From Beijerinckia sp. 28-YEA-48 (GTDB lineage: Bacteria > Pseudomonadota > Alphaproteobacteria > Rhizobiales > Beijerinckiaceae), in the NCBI RefSeq assembly GCF_900104955.1, contig NZ_FNSI01000001.1, positions 2,886,001 to 2,950,000 of the forward strand: a stretch of 64,000 nt of DNA, in the 5' to 3' direction. Under the pieces are notes generated by a model. It was not told where the DNA came from. It worked only from the letters and a program-made list of their open reading frames with translations, and did no database searches. This document shows, in pieces, positions 7,118 through 14,937 of this stretch. Numbering within the stretch: position 1 is the stretch's first letter; each line of letters begins with the position of its first letter. A program made the position numbers and the translations under genes.

Positions 7118-8224
7118 TCAAGCCTTGCCCCAAACCTCGTCGGCGACTTCGACGACCATGCGCAGCTTGTCCCACTGCTGCTGCTCGGTGATCGCATTGC
7201 CTTCCTCGGTCGAGGCGAAACCGCATTGCGGCGACAGGCAGAGCTGCTCGATGTCGGTATATTTGCTGGCTTCCTCAAGACGGCGCTTGAGCGAATCCTT
7301 AGTCTCCATGTCACCGGTCTTGGAGGTGACGAGACCGACAACCACGGTCTTGTTCTTCGGCAGGTGACGCAGCGGCGCCAGATCGCCCGAACGGTCATTG
7401 TCCCATTCGAGGAAATAGCCATCGAGATCGATCTTGTTGAACATCAGATCGGCAATGTGCTCGTAGCCACCCGAAGCAATGAAGGTCGAACGGAAATTGC
7501 CGCGGCAGACGTGCATGGTAATGGCCATGTCGGACGGGCGGCCTTCCAGCGCGGTGTTCAAGGTCTGCGCGTAGAGCTTTTCCAACTGGTCCGGATCATC
7601 GCCGCGCTCGATCAGCATCTGGCGCTGCTTGTCGTCGCAGAAATAGGCCATCGAGCAATCGTCGATCTGCAGATAGCGGCAGCCGGCATCGTAGAAGCCC
7701 TTGATCGCCTCGCGATAGGCAAGACCCAGATCATGCCAGAAGTCCTCGAACTTCGGATAGATCTTGGAATCGACCATCTTGCTGCCGCCACGATAGTGCA
7801 GCATCGACGGCGAGGGGATCGACATTTTCGGCGCGCGCTTGGTGTGCGCCTTCAGGAACTTGAAGTGCTCGATATGAGGATGATGCTTCGAGCCGAGCTT
7901 GTCATAGACGTAAGGCGCTTCAGCCTTGGTGGTGACGCCGGTGAACTTGATGCCGGATTCGACTTCGGCCAATTTGACGCCATCGAGCTGGCTCAGGAAG
8001 TCATAGTGCCACCAGGAGCGGCGGAACTCGCCGTCGGTGATCGCATGCAGGCCCACTTCTTCCTGCTTGGCGATGATCTTCTTGATCTCTTCGTCCTCGA
8101 CCGCCTTGAGCTGATCGGCGGTGATTTCACCCTTCGCCTTCTTGACGCGCGCCTCCTTCAGAGGTGCGGTGCGCAGGATCGAACCGACATGGTCTGCGCG
8201 AAAGGGCGGTATCTTACGTTGCAT
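7118..8224 (-). CDS. MetE C-terminal-domain-like methyltransferase (YxjG type)
   Basis: A 368-residue TIM-barrel protein equivalent to the C-terminal catalytic half of cobalamin-independent methionine synthase, without the N-terminal half. The zinc-site residues of the family are visible: HVC in MAITMHVCRG, Glu in GYFLEWDND and Cys in LCLSPQCGF. The start FRADHVGSILR is typical of stand-alone members (YxjG-like), which include homocysteine methyltransferases and epoxyalkane:coenzyme M transferases. The true substrate is therefore open. The ATG follows AAGGAG by six bases; a longer in-frame extension runs into livF and is not used. It is the last gene of the Liv-type transporter operon and is followed by a strong terminator. 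Confidence 0.82.
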   Translation of the reverse strand: MQRKIPPFRADHVGSILRTAPLKEARVKKAKGEITADQLKAVEDEEIKKIIAKQEEVGLHAITDGEFRRSWWHYDFLSQLDGVKLAEVESGIKFTGVTTKAEAPYVYDKLGSKHHPHIEHFKFLKAHTKRAPKMSIPSPSMLHYRGGSKMVDSKIYPKFEDFWHDLGLAYREAIKGFYDAGCRYLQIDDCSMAYFCDDKQRQMLIERGDDPDQLEKLYAQTLNTALEGRPSDMAITMHVCRGNFRSTFIASGGYEHIADLMFNKIDLDGYFLEWDNDRSGDLAPLRHLPKNKTVVVGLVTSKTGDMETKDSLKRRLEEASKYTDIEQLCLSPQCGFASTEEGNAITEQQQWDKLRMVVEVADEVWGKA

Positions 8225-8254
8225 CGAATTCTCCTTCGAATTCCTAGAATGAGA

Positions 8255-8294
8255 GCGGAATGCGGAAAAGCGGTCACCACTTTTCTCATTCCGC
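8255..8294. repeat. REP-like stem-loop between livF and the metE-like gene
   Basis: A near-perfect 15-bp inverted repeat, GCGGAATGCGGAAAAG (8255-8270) against CTTTTCTCATTCCGC (8280-8294). On the minus strand its centre reads AAAGTGGTGACCGCTTTT. A related core, AAGTGG-N2-ACCG-N-TT, occurs in the hairpin at 28274-28317, suggesting a dispersed palindromic element. There is no T-run, so it is not a simple terminator; it may protect or attenuate the mRNA. Confidence 0.6.
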
Positions 8295-8306
8295 CCCAAC
8301 AGAACC

Positions 8307-9023
8307 TTAGTGGCCGCCGCGTTCGGCGACGCCCAGGAGACGCGACATCGTGTCGGCATCCTGTGCGAGATCTGTACTCTGCCCACTGTAGACGACAGCG
8401 CCACGTTCCAAAATAACAACACTGTCCGTCAAGGGCAGAATCTTCTTCGCGCTCTGCTCGACCACTATAGCGGCCATCTGCTCTTCGCGAATGATTTTCC
8501 GCAAAGCCGCGAGCAGTTCGTCAACAATGATGGGCGCCAGCCCCTCAAGCGGCTCATCAAGCAGCAGCAAGCGTGGGTTGAGCGCCAACGCGCGGGCAAC
8601 CGCCAACATCTGCTGTTCGCCGCCCGACAATTGGTTGCCCATATTGCGTTTGCGCTCCGCAAGACGCGGGAACATCTCGTAGAGCCGCTTCAGGCCCCAC
8701 GGGCCCGGACGCATGATGGCGGTGAGATTCTCCTCAACCGTCAGCGACTTAAAGATGTTGCGCTCTTGCGGCACCCAACCGATGCCGCGATGCGCCCGCT
8801 GATCGGAACGCAGACGGGTCATCTCATTGCCGTCGAACAGGATCGAGCCGCCGCGCCAACGGGTGGCGCCTACGATGGTGTTGATCAGCGTCGTCTTGCC
8901 GGTGCCGTTGCGCCCCAGCAGCGCCATGGCGTGGCCTGCCTCGAGGCGCAAAGAGATGCCGTTGAGGACCAGCGCTTCGCCATAGCCGGCGCGCACGTCT
9001 TCGAGCTTGAGAAGATCAGCCAT
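8307..9023 (-). CDS. livF: Liv-type ABC transporter ATP-binding protein (LivF)
   Basis: Second ATPase of a branched-chain amino acid/HAAT-type importer. At 238 residues it has normal LivF length. Walker A is GRNGTGKT (37-44), the signature LSGGEQQ (132-138), Walker B LLLLDEP (152-158), and the switch His is replaced in the usual LivF way (VVEQSAKK). The start of the gene overlaps the livG stop by eight bases. It is fifth in a minus-strand livK-livH-livM-livG-livF order. Substrate cannot be read from the ATPase; aromatic or amide substrates are as possible as branched-chain amino acids. Confidence 0.9.
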   Translation of the reverse strand: MADLLKLEDVRAGYGEALVLNGISLRLEAGHAMALLGRNGTGKTTLINTIVGATRWRGGSILFDGNEMTRLRSDQRAHRGIGWVPQERNIFKSLTVEENLTAIMRPGPWGLKRLYEMFPRLAERKRNMGNQLSGGEQQMLAVARALALNPRLLLLDEPLEGLAPIIVDELLAALRKIIREEQMAAIVVEQSAKKILPLTDSVVILERGAVVYSGQSTDLAQDADTMSRLLGVAERGGH

Positions 9024-9774
9024 GGGGGATCTCCTCCTCGCCCAGATAGACTTGGCGCACGCGTGGGTCGCGGGCGATTTCCTCCGCCGTGCCTTCCACG
9101 AACAGGGCGCCGTTGACCAGAACCGAAATGGTCTTGGCGAAGCGGAACACCAGATCCATGTCGTGTTCGATCAGCACCAGCGAGACCGAAGCCGGCAGGG
9201 CCGCCACCACGTTGAGAATCTGCTCGCGTTCGGATTCAGGCACGCCGGCCGCCGGCTCGTCGAGCAGCAGCACCGTCGGCTTGGCGGCGAGCGCGATGGC
9301 GATTTCCAACAGGCGTTGCTTGCCATAGGCGAGCGAACCAACCCGTTCATGCAGGACATCACCGAGATTGAGGCTTTGCGCCAGCTCGACCGCCTCGGCG
9401 ACAAGATCCTTGCGCGCGCCGAAAGGCTTGAACCAGCTGCGCGCCGCGTTCTCGCGCTCGTCGATCGCGATGACGATCGATTGCAGCGGAGTCAGATCGG
9501 CGAACAGCTGATTGATCTGGAACGTGCGCGCGAGGCCAGCGCGGGAACGGGCCCGCACCGTCCATTCACTGACGTCCTGACCGTTGAGGAAAATGCTGCC
9601 GGAGGTCGGCAGCAGCACGCCCGACAGTTGATTGACGAAGGTGGTCTTGCCGGCGCCGTTCGGGCCGATCAGCGCATGACGGGCGCCGGCCGGCAGTTTG
9701 AACGTGACATTGTCGGTGGCGGTGATGCCACCGAACTTCTTGCACAGCGCGCGCGTTTCGAGAACGGTTGTCAT
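9016..9774 (-). CDS. livG: Liv-type ABC transporter ATP-binding protein (LivG)
   Basis: First ATPase of the Liv-type importer, 252 residues. Walker A is GPNGAGKT (37-44), the Q-loop region FQINQLFADLTPLQ is present, the signature is the LivG form LAYGKQR, Walker B is VLLLDEPAAG and the switch His is in IEHDMDLVF. The C-terminal extension with EIARDPRVRQVYLGEE is the LivG hallmark. The ATG at 9774 overlaps the livM stop as ATGA. A longer open frame upstream lies within livM and is discarded. Confidence 0.92.
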   Translation of the reverse strand: MTTVLETRALCKKFGGITATDNVTFKLPAGARHALIGPNGAGKTTFVNQLSGVLLPTSGSIFLNGQDVSEWTVRARSRAGLARTFQINQLFADLTPLQSIVIAIDERENAARSWFKPFGARKDLVAEAVELAQSLNLGDVLHERVGSLAYGKQRLLEIAIALAAKPTVLLLDEPAAGVPESEREQILNVVAALPASVSLVLIEHDMDLVFRFAKTISVLVNGALFVEGTAEEIARDPRVRQVYLGEEEIPHG

Positions 9775-10838
9775 TTGCCCGCTCCCTTGTAACGCGCGGC
9801 CGCGCTGGCAAAGAGGCCGATGATGCCGTTGCGGGCGAACAGCACCAGCAGCACCAGGGCGACACCAACCCAGAACAGCCAGTATTGCGGCGTGATGCTC
9901 GACAGAATGTCCTGCATGACACGGAACGCGACTGCGCCGATCAGGCCACCATAGAGATAGCCGGAGCCACCGAAGATCACCATCAAGAGGGAATCGGCCG
10001 AGCGATGGAAGGCGACCATATCGGGCGAAGCGAACTGCGTCGTCTGCGCCAGCAAGCCGCCAGCAATGCCAGCGATGGCCGCGGCGAGGGTATAAACCTG
10101 GACCAGCCGGGCATTGACCGGCACGCCAATGGCGCGGGCCCGCAGCGCATTGCCCTTGATGGCGCGCAGCGAATATCCATAGGGCGAATTCACCAGGCGA
10201 CGGCAGAACCAGAAGCAGACGAAAATGACGATCAACGTGTACCAGAACGCTGTCCTGCCGTAGAGATCGAACTCCCATATGCCCAATATCGGCGAGGACA
10301 TGACGCCCTGAAGGCCATCAGAACCGCCGGTGATGTCCTTGAGCTTGTTGACCAGTTCCTCGACGATCAGAGCGACGCCAAGCGTCACCATGAGACGTGT
10401 CAGATCGGAGCCGCGCAACACCAGGAAGCTGGTGGCGAAGCCGACAGCGCCAGCGACAAGGCCGGCCGCGAGCAGTCCGAGGATAGGATCGCTCAACGGC
10501 GCGACGCCCGCGCCATATTTGGCGAGGAGGCCAGCGGTGTAGGCGCCGATACCGAAGAAAGCGCCCTGCCCCAAGGTGACGAGACCGGCGTATCCCAGGC
10601 AGAGATCGATCGACAGCGCCAGCAGGCCGAGGATGAGGATTTCGCTCATCAACATCATCTTCGACGGGATGATCGGCACGTTAAAGCCGAGCATCGGCGC
10701 GAACATGCTGAGACCGCACAAAAGCGCGAGCCCCCAGAAGAGGAACTCAAACCAGCGCCAGCGGGCAGCGGAGACCAATTGCTCGCTGGCCGAATCTGGG
10801 TTTGGCATACGAAGGTTTTCGCTGGTGAGGGCGCTCAT
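9771..10838 (-). CDS. livM: Liv-type ABC transporter permease (LivM)
   Basis: Inner-membrane permease of the Liv/HAAT importer, 355 residues, with about nine to ten hydrophobic segments. The conserved LivM region DLCLGYAGLVTLGQGAFFGI is visible, as is the permease loop segment SPYGYSLRAIKGNALRARAI that contacts the ATPases. The N-terminal 30 residues are a polar cytoplasmic extension. It overlaps livH by four bases at its start and livG by four at its end, showing tight translational coupling. Confidence 0.92.
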   Translation of the reverse strand: MSALTSENLRMPNPDSASEQLVSAARWRWFEFLFWGLALLCGLSMFAPMLGFNVPIIPSKMMLMSEILILGLLALSIDLCLGYAGLVTLGQGAFFGIGAYTAGLLAKYGAGVAPLSDPILGLLAAGLVAGAVGFATSFLVLRGSDLTRLMVTLGVALIVEELVNKLKDITGGSDGLQGVMSSPILGIWEFDLYGRTAFWYTLIVIFVCFWFCRRLVNSPYGYSLRAIKGNALRARAIGVPVNARLVQVYTLAAAIAGIAGGLLAQTTQFASPDMVAFHRSADSLLMVIFGGSGYLYGGLIGAVAFRVMQDILSSITPQYWLFWVGVALVLLVLFARNGIIGLFASAAARYKGAGK

Positions 10839-11695
10839 CGGCGGGTGCTCCGCGTGAACAGGCCTTCGGGCTTGAAGATCAGCACCAGCACCATGATCGA
10901 ATAGATGATGAAGCCGCCGATCGAGGGCACGAAATATTTGCCGGCGACGTCGGCAATGCCGAGCAGGATCGAGGCAAAGAACGGACCGGTGATGGTGGTG
11001 GTGCCGCCAACGGAAATGACGATGAGGAAATAGATCATGTATTTGAGCGGGAATGTCGGGTCCATGGACAGGATGCTGGCGCCCAACGCACCGCCAAGAC
11101 CGGCGAGGCCGGAGCCAACCGCGAAAGTGAGCGCGAAGATACTGGTCACGTCGATACCAAGACCGCGCGCCACGCGCCGGTCATCGACCGAGGCGCGCAG
11201 GCGACTGCCAAAGCGCGTGCGACCGATGACATATTGCAGGAGTATCGTCAGCAGGCCGCAGATGACGATCACGAACAGCCGATAGACGCCGATGCTGGCG
11301 CCCAAGAACTCGAAGCGGCCACTGAGATGGGCCGGCAGATTGATGATCTGCTGGCTGGCGCCCATCACATAATCCACCGCCGCGGTGGCGATGAAGATCA
11401 GACCGATCGAGAACAACACCTGATCGAGATGGGTCTTGTCGTAGAGGCGCGAATAAAGCGTGCGCTCCAGCACGACACCCAGCACGGCGCTGGCGATGAA
11501 AGCCGCCGGCAGGCACCAGTAGAACGAGATGCCGTACCAGTTCATCATGACCACCGTGAGGTAGCCCCCCGCCATGGCGAAAGCGCCATGGGCGAGGTTG
11601 ATGAAATTCATCAGCCCGAGGGTGACACACAGTCCTACGGACAAAACGAAGAGCAGCATGCCGTAGGCGATGCCGTCGAACAAAATTGTAAGCAA
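10835..11695 (-). CDS. livH: Liv-type ABC transporter permease (LivH)
   Basis: Second permease of the Liv importer, 286 residues, with eight or so membrane spans. The N-terminal GLCVTLGLMNFINLAHGAFAMAGG is the LivH signature, and RTRFGSRLRASVDDRRVARGLGID is the coupling loop. It starts 59 bases after the livK stop, with an intercistronic hairpin between them, and ends overlapping livM. It pairs with LivM to form the translocation pore. Confidence 0.92.
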   Translation of the reverse strand: MLTILFDGIAYGMLLFVLSVGLCVTLGLMNFINLAHGAFAMAGGYLTVVMMNWYGISFYWCLPAAFIASAVLGVVLERTLYSRLYDKTHLDQVLFSIGLIFIATAAVDYVMGASQQIINLPAHLSGRFEFLGASIGVYRLFVIVICGLLTILLQYVIGRTRFGSRLRASVDDRRVARGLGIDVTSIFALTFAVGSGLAGLGGALGASILSMDPTFPLKYMIYFLIVISVGGTTTITGPFFASILLGIADVAGKYFVPSIGGFIIYSIMVLVLIFKPEGLFTRSTRR

Positions 11696-11719
11696 ACTAT
11701 TCTCCCGCCCTCGGAGACA

Positions 11720-11744
11720 GCTCCGCGGCGTGAGGCCGCGGAGC
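11720..11744 (-). promoter_or_regulatory. Intercistronic stem-loop between livK and livH
   Basis: Perfect ten-bp stem GCTCCGCGGC / GCCGCGGAGC with a five-base loop, 11 bases past the livK stop and 25 before the livH start, with no following T-run. Such hairpins often stabilise the upstream binding-protein message so that it exceeds the permease message; partial termination is an alternative. Confidence 0.6.
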
Positions 11745-11754
11745 GTCCAGAGCC

Positions 11755-12936
11755 TTATTTATGCGTCGGGTCTTTCACGTCTTTCACGACGTCGAACTCG
11801 ACGTTGTAGAGCTCGCCGTCCTTACGCTCGACCTTGCGGATGTAGACATCCTGCACAACGTCGCGCGTCGCCGGGTCAATGGAGAAGCTGCCACGCGGGC
11901 TCTCCACCTTCATGCCCTTCATCGCTTCGACGAGGGCAGTACCGTCGGTCTTGCCATCCGTCTTCTTCAGCGCCTCGTACATGAGGTGCATGCCGTCATA
12001 GCCGGCGACGCCGATGAAGTTCGGCCGCATATTGTTGTTGGCGGCCTTGAAGTCGGCGACAAACTTTTTGTTCATCGGCGAGTCGTGCGCGGCCGAATAG
12101 AAATGCGACGTCGTCAGGCCGATCACCGCATCACCCATGCCGTTGAGCTGATCGTCATCGGTGATGTCGCCGGTGCCAATCACCTTGATGCCGGCCTCGC
12201 TGATGCCACGGTCAACGACCTGGCGCATGAGCGAACCAGCGGTCGGCGCCGGCACGAAGAGGAACAGCGCATCGGGCTTCAGATCCTTGGCGCGCTGCAG
12301 GAACGCGGCGAACTCCGGATTGGCGAGCGGCGCCTTGAGCTGCTCAAGAACTTTACCGCCCCGCGCCTCGAGGCCCATCTTGAACGCATCCTGCGCGTCG
12401 ATGCCCGGGCCGTAATCGGAGACCAGCGACACGGCGGTCTTGATGCCGTTCTTAGCCGCCCATTCGGTGATCGGAACGGTCTGCTGCGGCAGGGTGAAGC
12501 TGACGCGCACGAAATAAGGCGAACGCTCGGTGATGACCGAGGTGCCGGCGGTCATGATGATGGCCGGAACCTTGGCCTGAGTGATAACCGGGGCGACGGC
12601 AAGCGCCAGCGGCGTCAGGCTGAAGCCGGCGAGGAAGGCCACCTTGTCATTGACGATTAATTCTTGGGCAATGCGGCGGGTCTGGTCAGCAACGCCGGTG
12701 TCGTCCTTGACGATCAGCTCGATCTTCTTGCCAGCGACCATATCGCCGTTCTGGGCCATGAAGAGACGGGCGCCGGCGACCTTTTGGCGGCCGGACGAAG
12801 CTTGCGGACCGGTCAGTGTGGCAATGAGACCGATTTTGACGACTTCCTGGGCGGCAGCACTGGTCAGCATTCCCGCGAACGGTACGGCGAACGCGCCGGC
12901 GGCAACGCCAGCGAGCAGAACTCTGCGCTTCATCAT
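11755..12936 (-). CDS. Liv-type ABC transporter periplasmic substrate-binding protein
   Basis: Type I periplasmic binding protein, 393 residues, with a signal peptide (MMKRRVLL...MLTSAAAQE) cut near residue 29. The mature start VVKIGLIATLTGPQASSGRQ is the HAAT-family N-terminus, and DDTGVADQTRRIAQELI and GYDGMHLMYEAL are further family motifs. Ligand cannot be assigned: the family binds branched-chain amino acids, amides, urea and aromatic acids. The neighbouring pobA and metE-like genes make an aromatic or C1-related ligand worth considering. It is the first gene of the operon, and a hairpin follows it. Confidence 0.88.
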   Translation of the reverse strand: MMKRRVLLAGVAAGAFAVPFAGMLTSAAAQEVVKIGLIATLTGPQASSGRQKVAGARLFMAQNGDMVAGKKIELIVKDDTGVADQTRRIAQELIVNDKVAFLAGFSLTPLALAVAPVITQAKVPAIIMTAGTSVITERSPYFVRVSFTLPQQTVPITEWAAKNGIKTAVSLVSDYGPGIDAQDAFKMGLEARGGKVLEQLKAPLANPEFAAFLQRAKDLKPDALFLFVPAPTAGSLMRQVVDRGISEAGIKVIGTGDITDDDQLNGMGDAVIGLTTSHFYSAAHDSPMNKKFVADFKAANNNMRPNFIGVAGYDGMHLMYEALKKTDGKTDGTALVEAMKGMKVESPRGSFSIDPATRDVVQDVYIRKVERKDGELYNVEFDVVKDVKDPTHK

Positions 12937-13027
12937 CTTTTCCCCTCGAGTGCATTGTAAAATGTTCTATAGGTGGGCGCTTGCCTCGACCTCGCCGAGA
13001 CGTTGCCCTGCTTAGTCGGCCGGGACA

Positions 13028-13069
13028 TTTGAACACTTTTCGTCCGCTCGCAAGTCCGTCGTGTTCAAA
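13028..13069. promoter_or_regulatory. Spaced 9-bp inverted repeat upstream of the liv operon
   Basis: Perfect arms TTTGAACAC (13028-13036) and GTGTTCAAA (13061-13069), with 24 bases between and about 33 bp (roughly three helical turns) between centres. It lies about 90-130 bases before the livK-type start, the only promoter gap for this operon. The right arm also forms a small palindrome GTTC-AAAA-GAAC. It is a candidate operator; no regulator gene is adjacent. Confidence 0.5.
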
Positions 13070-13177
13070 AGAACGGCAAAAAATGCACTGCGACAGTTAT
13101 GCTCTGCCCACCCAGCCCACCGCGCAGGCGCGATTCTGGCCAGGCCTGCAAGGCGATAATCGTGCCCTGGATCGACG

Positions 13178-13978
13178 TTAGAGGCCGAAGAACGCGCGAA
13201 TTTGCGGCCAGGTTTTTTGGCCGTTCTCGCGCATTTCCTCCGCGAGAGCCTGCGGCATCCAGTCAACAAACGCCGGCTTGAACGAAGGCCGCGCCCTCAC
13301 TTGGTGGAACCATCTTTCGACCTGCGGCAAGCGGCCGCCGGTCCACAGCCCATCCATGGCCAAAGCATCCAGTCGATTGACATAGGGGGTCATCGCAATG
13401 TCGGCCATCGAGAAGCGATCGCCGACCAACCATTCCCGCCCGCCAAGTGCGGCCTCCATCTTATGCAGGTAGCCATCATAGAGACGCATTTTATCGGCGG
13501 CTCCCGGTCCCTCTATCCCTTGCTGTATCCACTGCCATTTGAGCGTGCGCGCGGCGGTGCCCTCCGCGGCTCCGCGCTGGAGAAACTCGTCAAAGTTACC
13601 GGTGCCTTGGCGCAAAATCGTGTGGCGATGCGACACGATGTAGGTGATTGCGGAACATGCCGGATGTAATTCTTCGTCCACCGCCTTGGTCCAAACACGC
13701 ACGTGCGCGCGTTCATAGGCCGTCTCGGGATAGATCTTGTGGCCGGGGAATGTCTCTTCCACGTATTCACAGATGACGGTGGACTCAGGGATCACCCTTC
13801 CATCGTGAACAAGGGTTGGTACCACCGCCTTGGGGTTGATCTTGAGATAGGCCGGATCGAACTGATCCCCCTTGAGAATATCAAGATAGTGGCTGCGCCA
13901 CTCCAATCCCTTCTCGGCCAGCGCGAAACGAACCTTTGCCGCGCAGGCCGACGATCCATGATGATAAAGCTCCAGCAT
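13178..13978 (-). CDS. Glutathione S-transferase family protein
   Basis: Cytosolic GST-like protein, 266 residues, slightly long for the family. The thioredoxin-like N-domain starts LELYHHGSSACAAKVRFALAE, with the SSxCAxKVR active-site pattern, followed by the cis-Pro strand AVVPTLVHDG and the glutathione-binding PESTVICEYVEETFPG. The all-helical C-domain has DRFSMADIAMTPYVNRLD. Bacterial relatives include maleylacetoacetate isomerases and beta-etherases. Neither can be chosen here, though homogentisate and lignin-type genes elsewhere in the window make both worth testing. It appears monocistronic. Confidence 0.85.
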   Translation of the reverse strand: MLELYHHGSSACAAKVRFALAEKGLEWRSHYLDILKGDQFDPAYLKINPKAVVPTLVHDGRVIPESTVICEYVEETFPGHKIYPETAYERAHVRVWTKAVDEELHPACSAITYIVSHRHTILRQGTGNFDEFLQRGAAEGTAARTLKWQWIQQGIEGPGAADKMRLYDGYLHKMEAALGGREWLVGDRFSMADIAMTPYVNRLDALAMDGLWTGGRLPQVERWFHQVRARPSFKPAFVDWMPQALAEEMRENGQKTWPQIRAFFGL

Positions 13979-14023
13979 TCGGCCCCTAACCGCACGTGCT
14001 TGGAACGTTCATAACATGCATTC

Positions 14024-14704
14024 TCAGAGACTAGCAGCCACTTCGATCTCGACCAGCTTCTCGGGCGCCGAGTAACCGATCACACTTGAGATCGTCACGC
14101 TCGCCACCTCGGGGAAATACTTGGCCAGGCCGCGTGCGGCGCGACGTGGCCCGATGGTCCTGGAGACATGGGCGGTGAAATCGAACAGACGGCGCCAGTC
14201 CGTGCCAGCCGCTGCCAGGCTCGCGTCGATCTTGGCCCGGATATTCTCCAACTGCTGTTCGAACTCAGGCGCCGTATCCGTATTGCCGGACAGAAACACC
14301 ATGCCATCGAGCGCCACATACATGGGCGGCGCGATGATCGGATCATATTCGGCGACATGTTTCGCCACCTCGGCTCGATGCACCCGTTGAGCTACGAGAT
14401 CGATCGCGATGCTGCTGCCCATCGGCAAGCGCTCGGGATCGATATAGCTGGAACTGGCGGCGCGGCGCGGGCCGCCGAGCATGGACAGGCGCGCATTGCT
14501 GGCCAGCTGCCGCGCCTCGGCATCGCGCGCATAGAGCCGGCTGCGCACGATATGATCGTCGTGAAAACCTGCTTCGATCAGCGCCGACAGCGCGCTTTCC
14601 ATGGCGACCCGGCTTTCCCCCTCGATGTCGCCGTTGGCTACGCCGTTAACCGACACTTTCAGGAGTTCCCGTCCCTCATGCAAAACCCAGACCCGGGAGA
14701 TCAT
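14024..14704 (-). CDS. Tandem RidA/YjgF-like protein
   Basis: A 226-residue protein that reads as two RidA-like halves. The C-terminal half (about 115-226) is a clear RidA domain: MYVALDGMVFLSGNTDT, ENIRAKIDASLAAAGTDWRRLF, HVSR and the closing SAPEKLVEIEVAA. The N-terminal half is more diverged but keeps the layout (ESALSALIEAGFHDDHIVRSRLY ... LPMGSSIAIDLVA). RidA enzymes hydrolyse reactive enamines/imines; whether either half keeps the catalytic Arg is unclear. The ATG at 14704 follows GAGGAA by six bases; an upstream in-frame extension lacks RidA features. The neighbouring acyl-CoA synthetase gene is divergent. Confidence 0.72.
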   Translation of the reverse strand: MISRVWVLHEGRELLKVSVNGVANGDIEGESRVAMESALSALIEAGFHDDHIVRSRLYARDAEARQLASNARLSMLGGPRRAASSSYIDPERLPMGSSIAIDLVAQRVHRAEVAKHVAEYDPIIAPPMYVALDGMVFLSGNTDTAPEFEQQLENIRAKIDASLAAAGTDWRRLFDFTAHVSRTIGPRRAARGLAKYFPEVASVTISSVIGYSAPEKLVEIEVAASL

Positions 14705-14937
14705 GCGCGTTCCTCTACTCGATGCTTGCCGATGATAGTTGTCGATGGAGTTTCGCCCGCCCCAATCCTGGCCCAGGCCAGGTGCCGACGCAAACCCGAT
14801 GTCTTTAACGCGCGCCTGCCCATTCGGTTGCAACCAAGGTCGCATTTCCAAGATCGGATTTATTGGCAATTCGATCTTTCCGCAGACTCAAAATCGGCTA
14901 ACCTGACAGGCGGAGAGGGATTTACGGAGGGAAACGC

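Noticed and set aside
6719-8416. A 565-codon plus-strand frame over pobA and the metE-like gene
   Set aside because: It lies antisense to two well-supported genes and its translation has no recognisable domain.
9768-10904. A long plus-strand frame across livM
   Set aside because: Antisense to a clear permease gene; the product would be highly charged and without domain logic.
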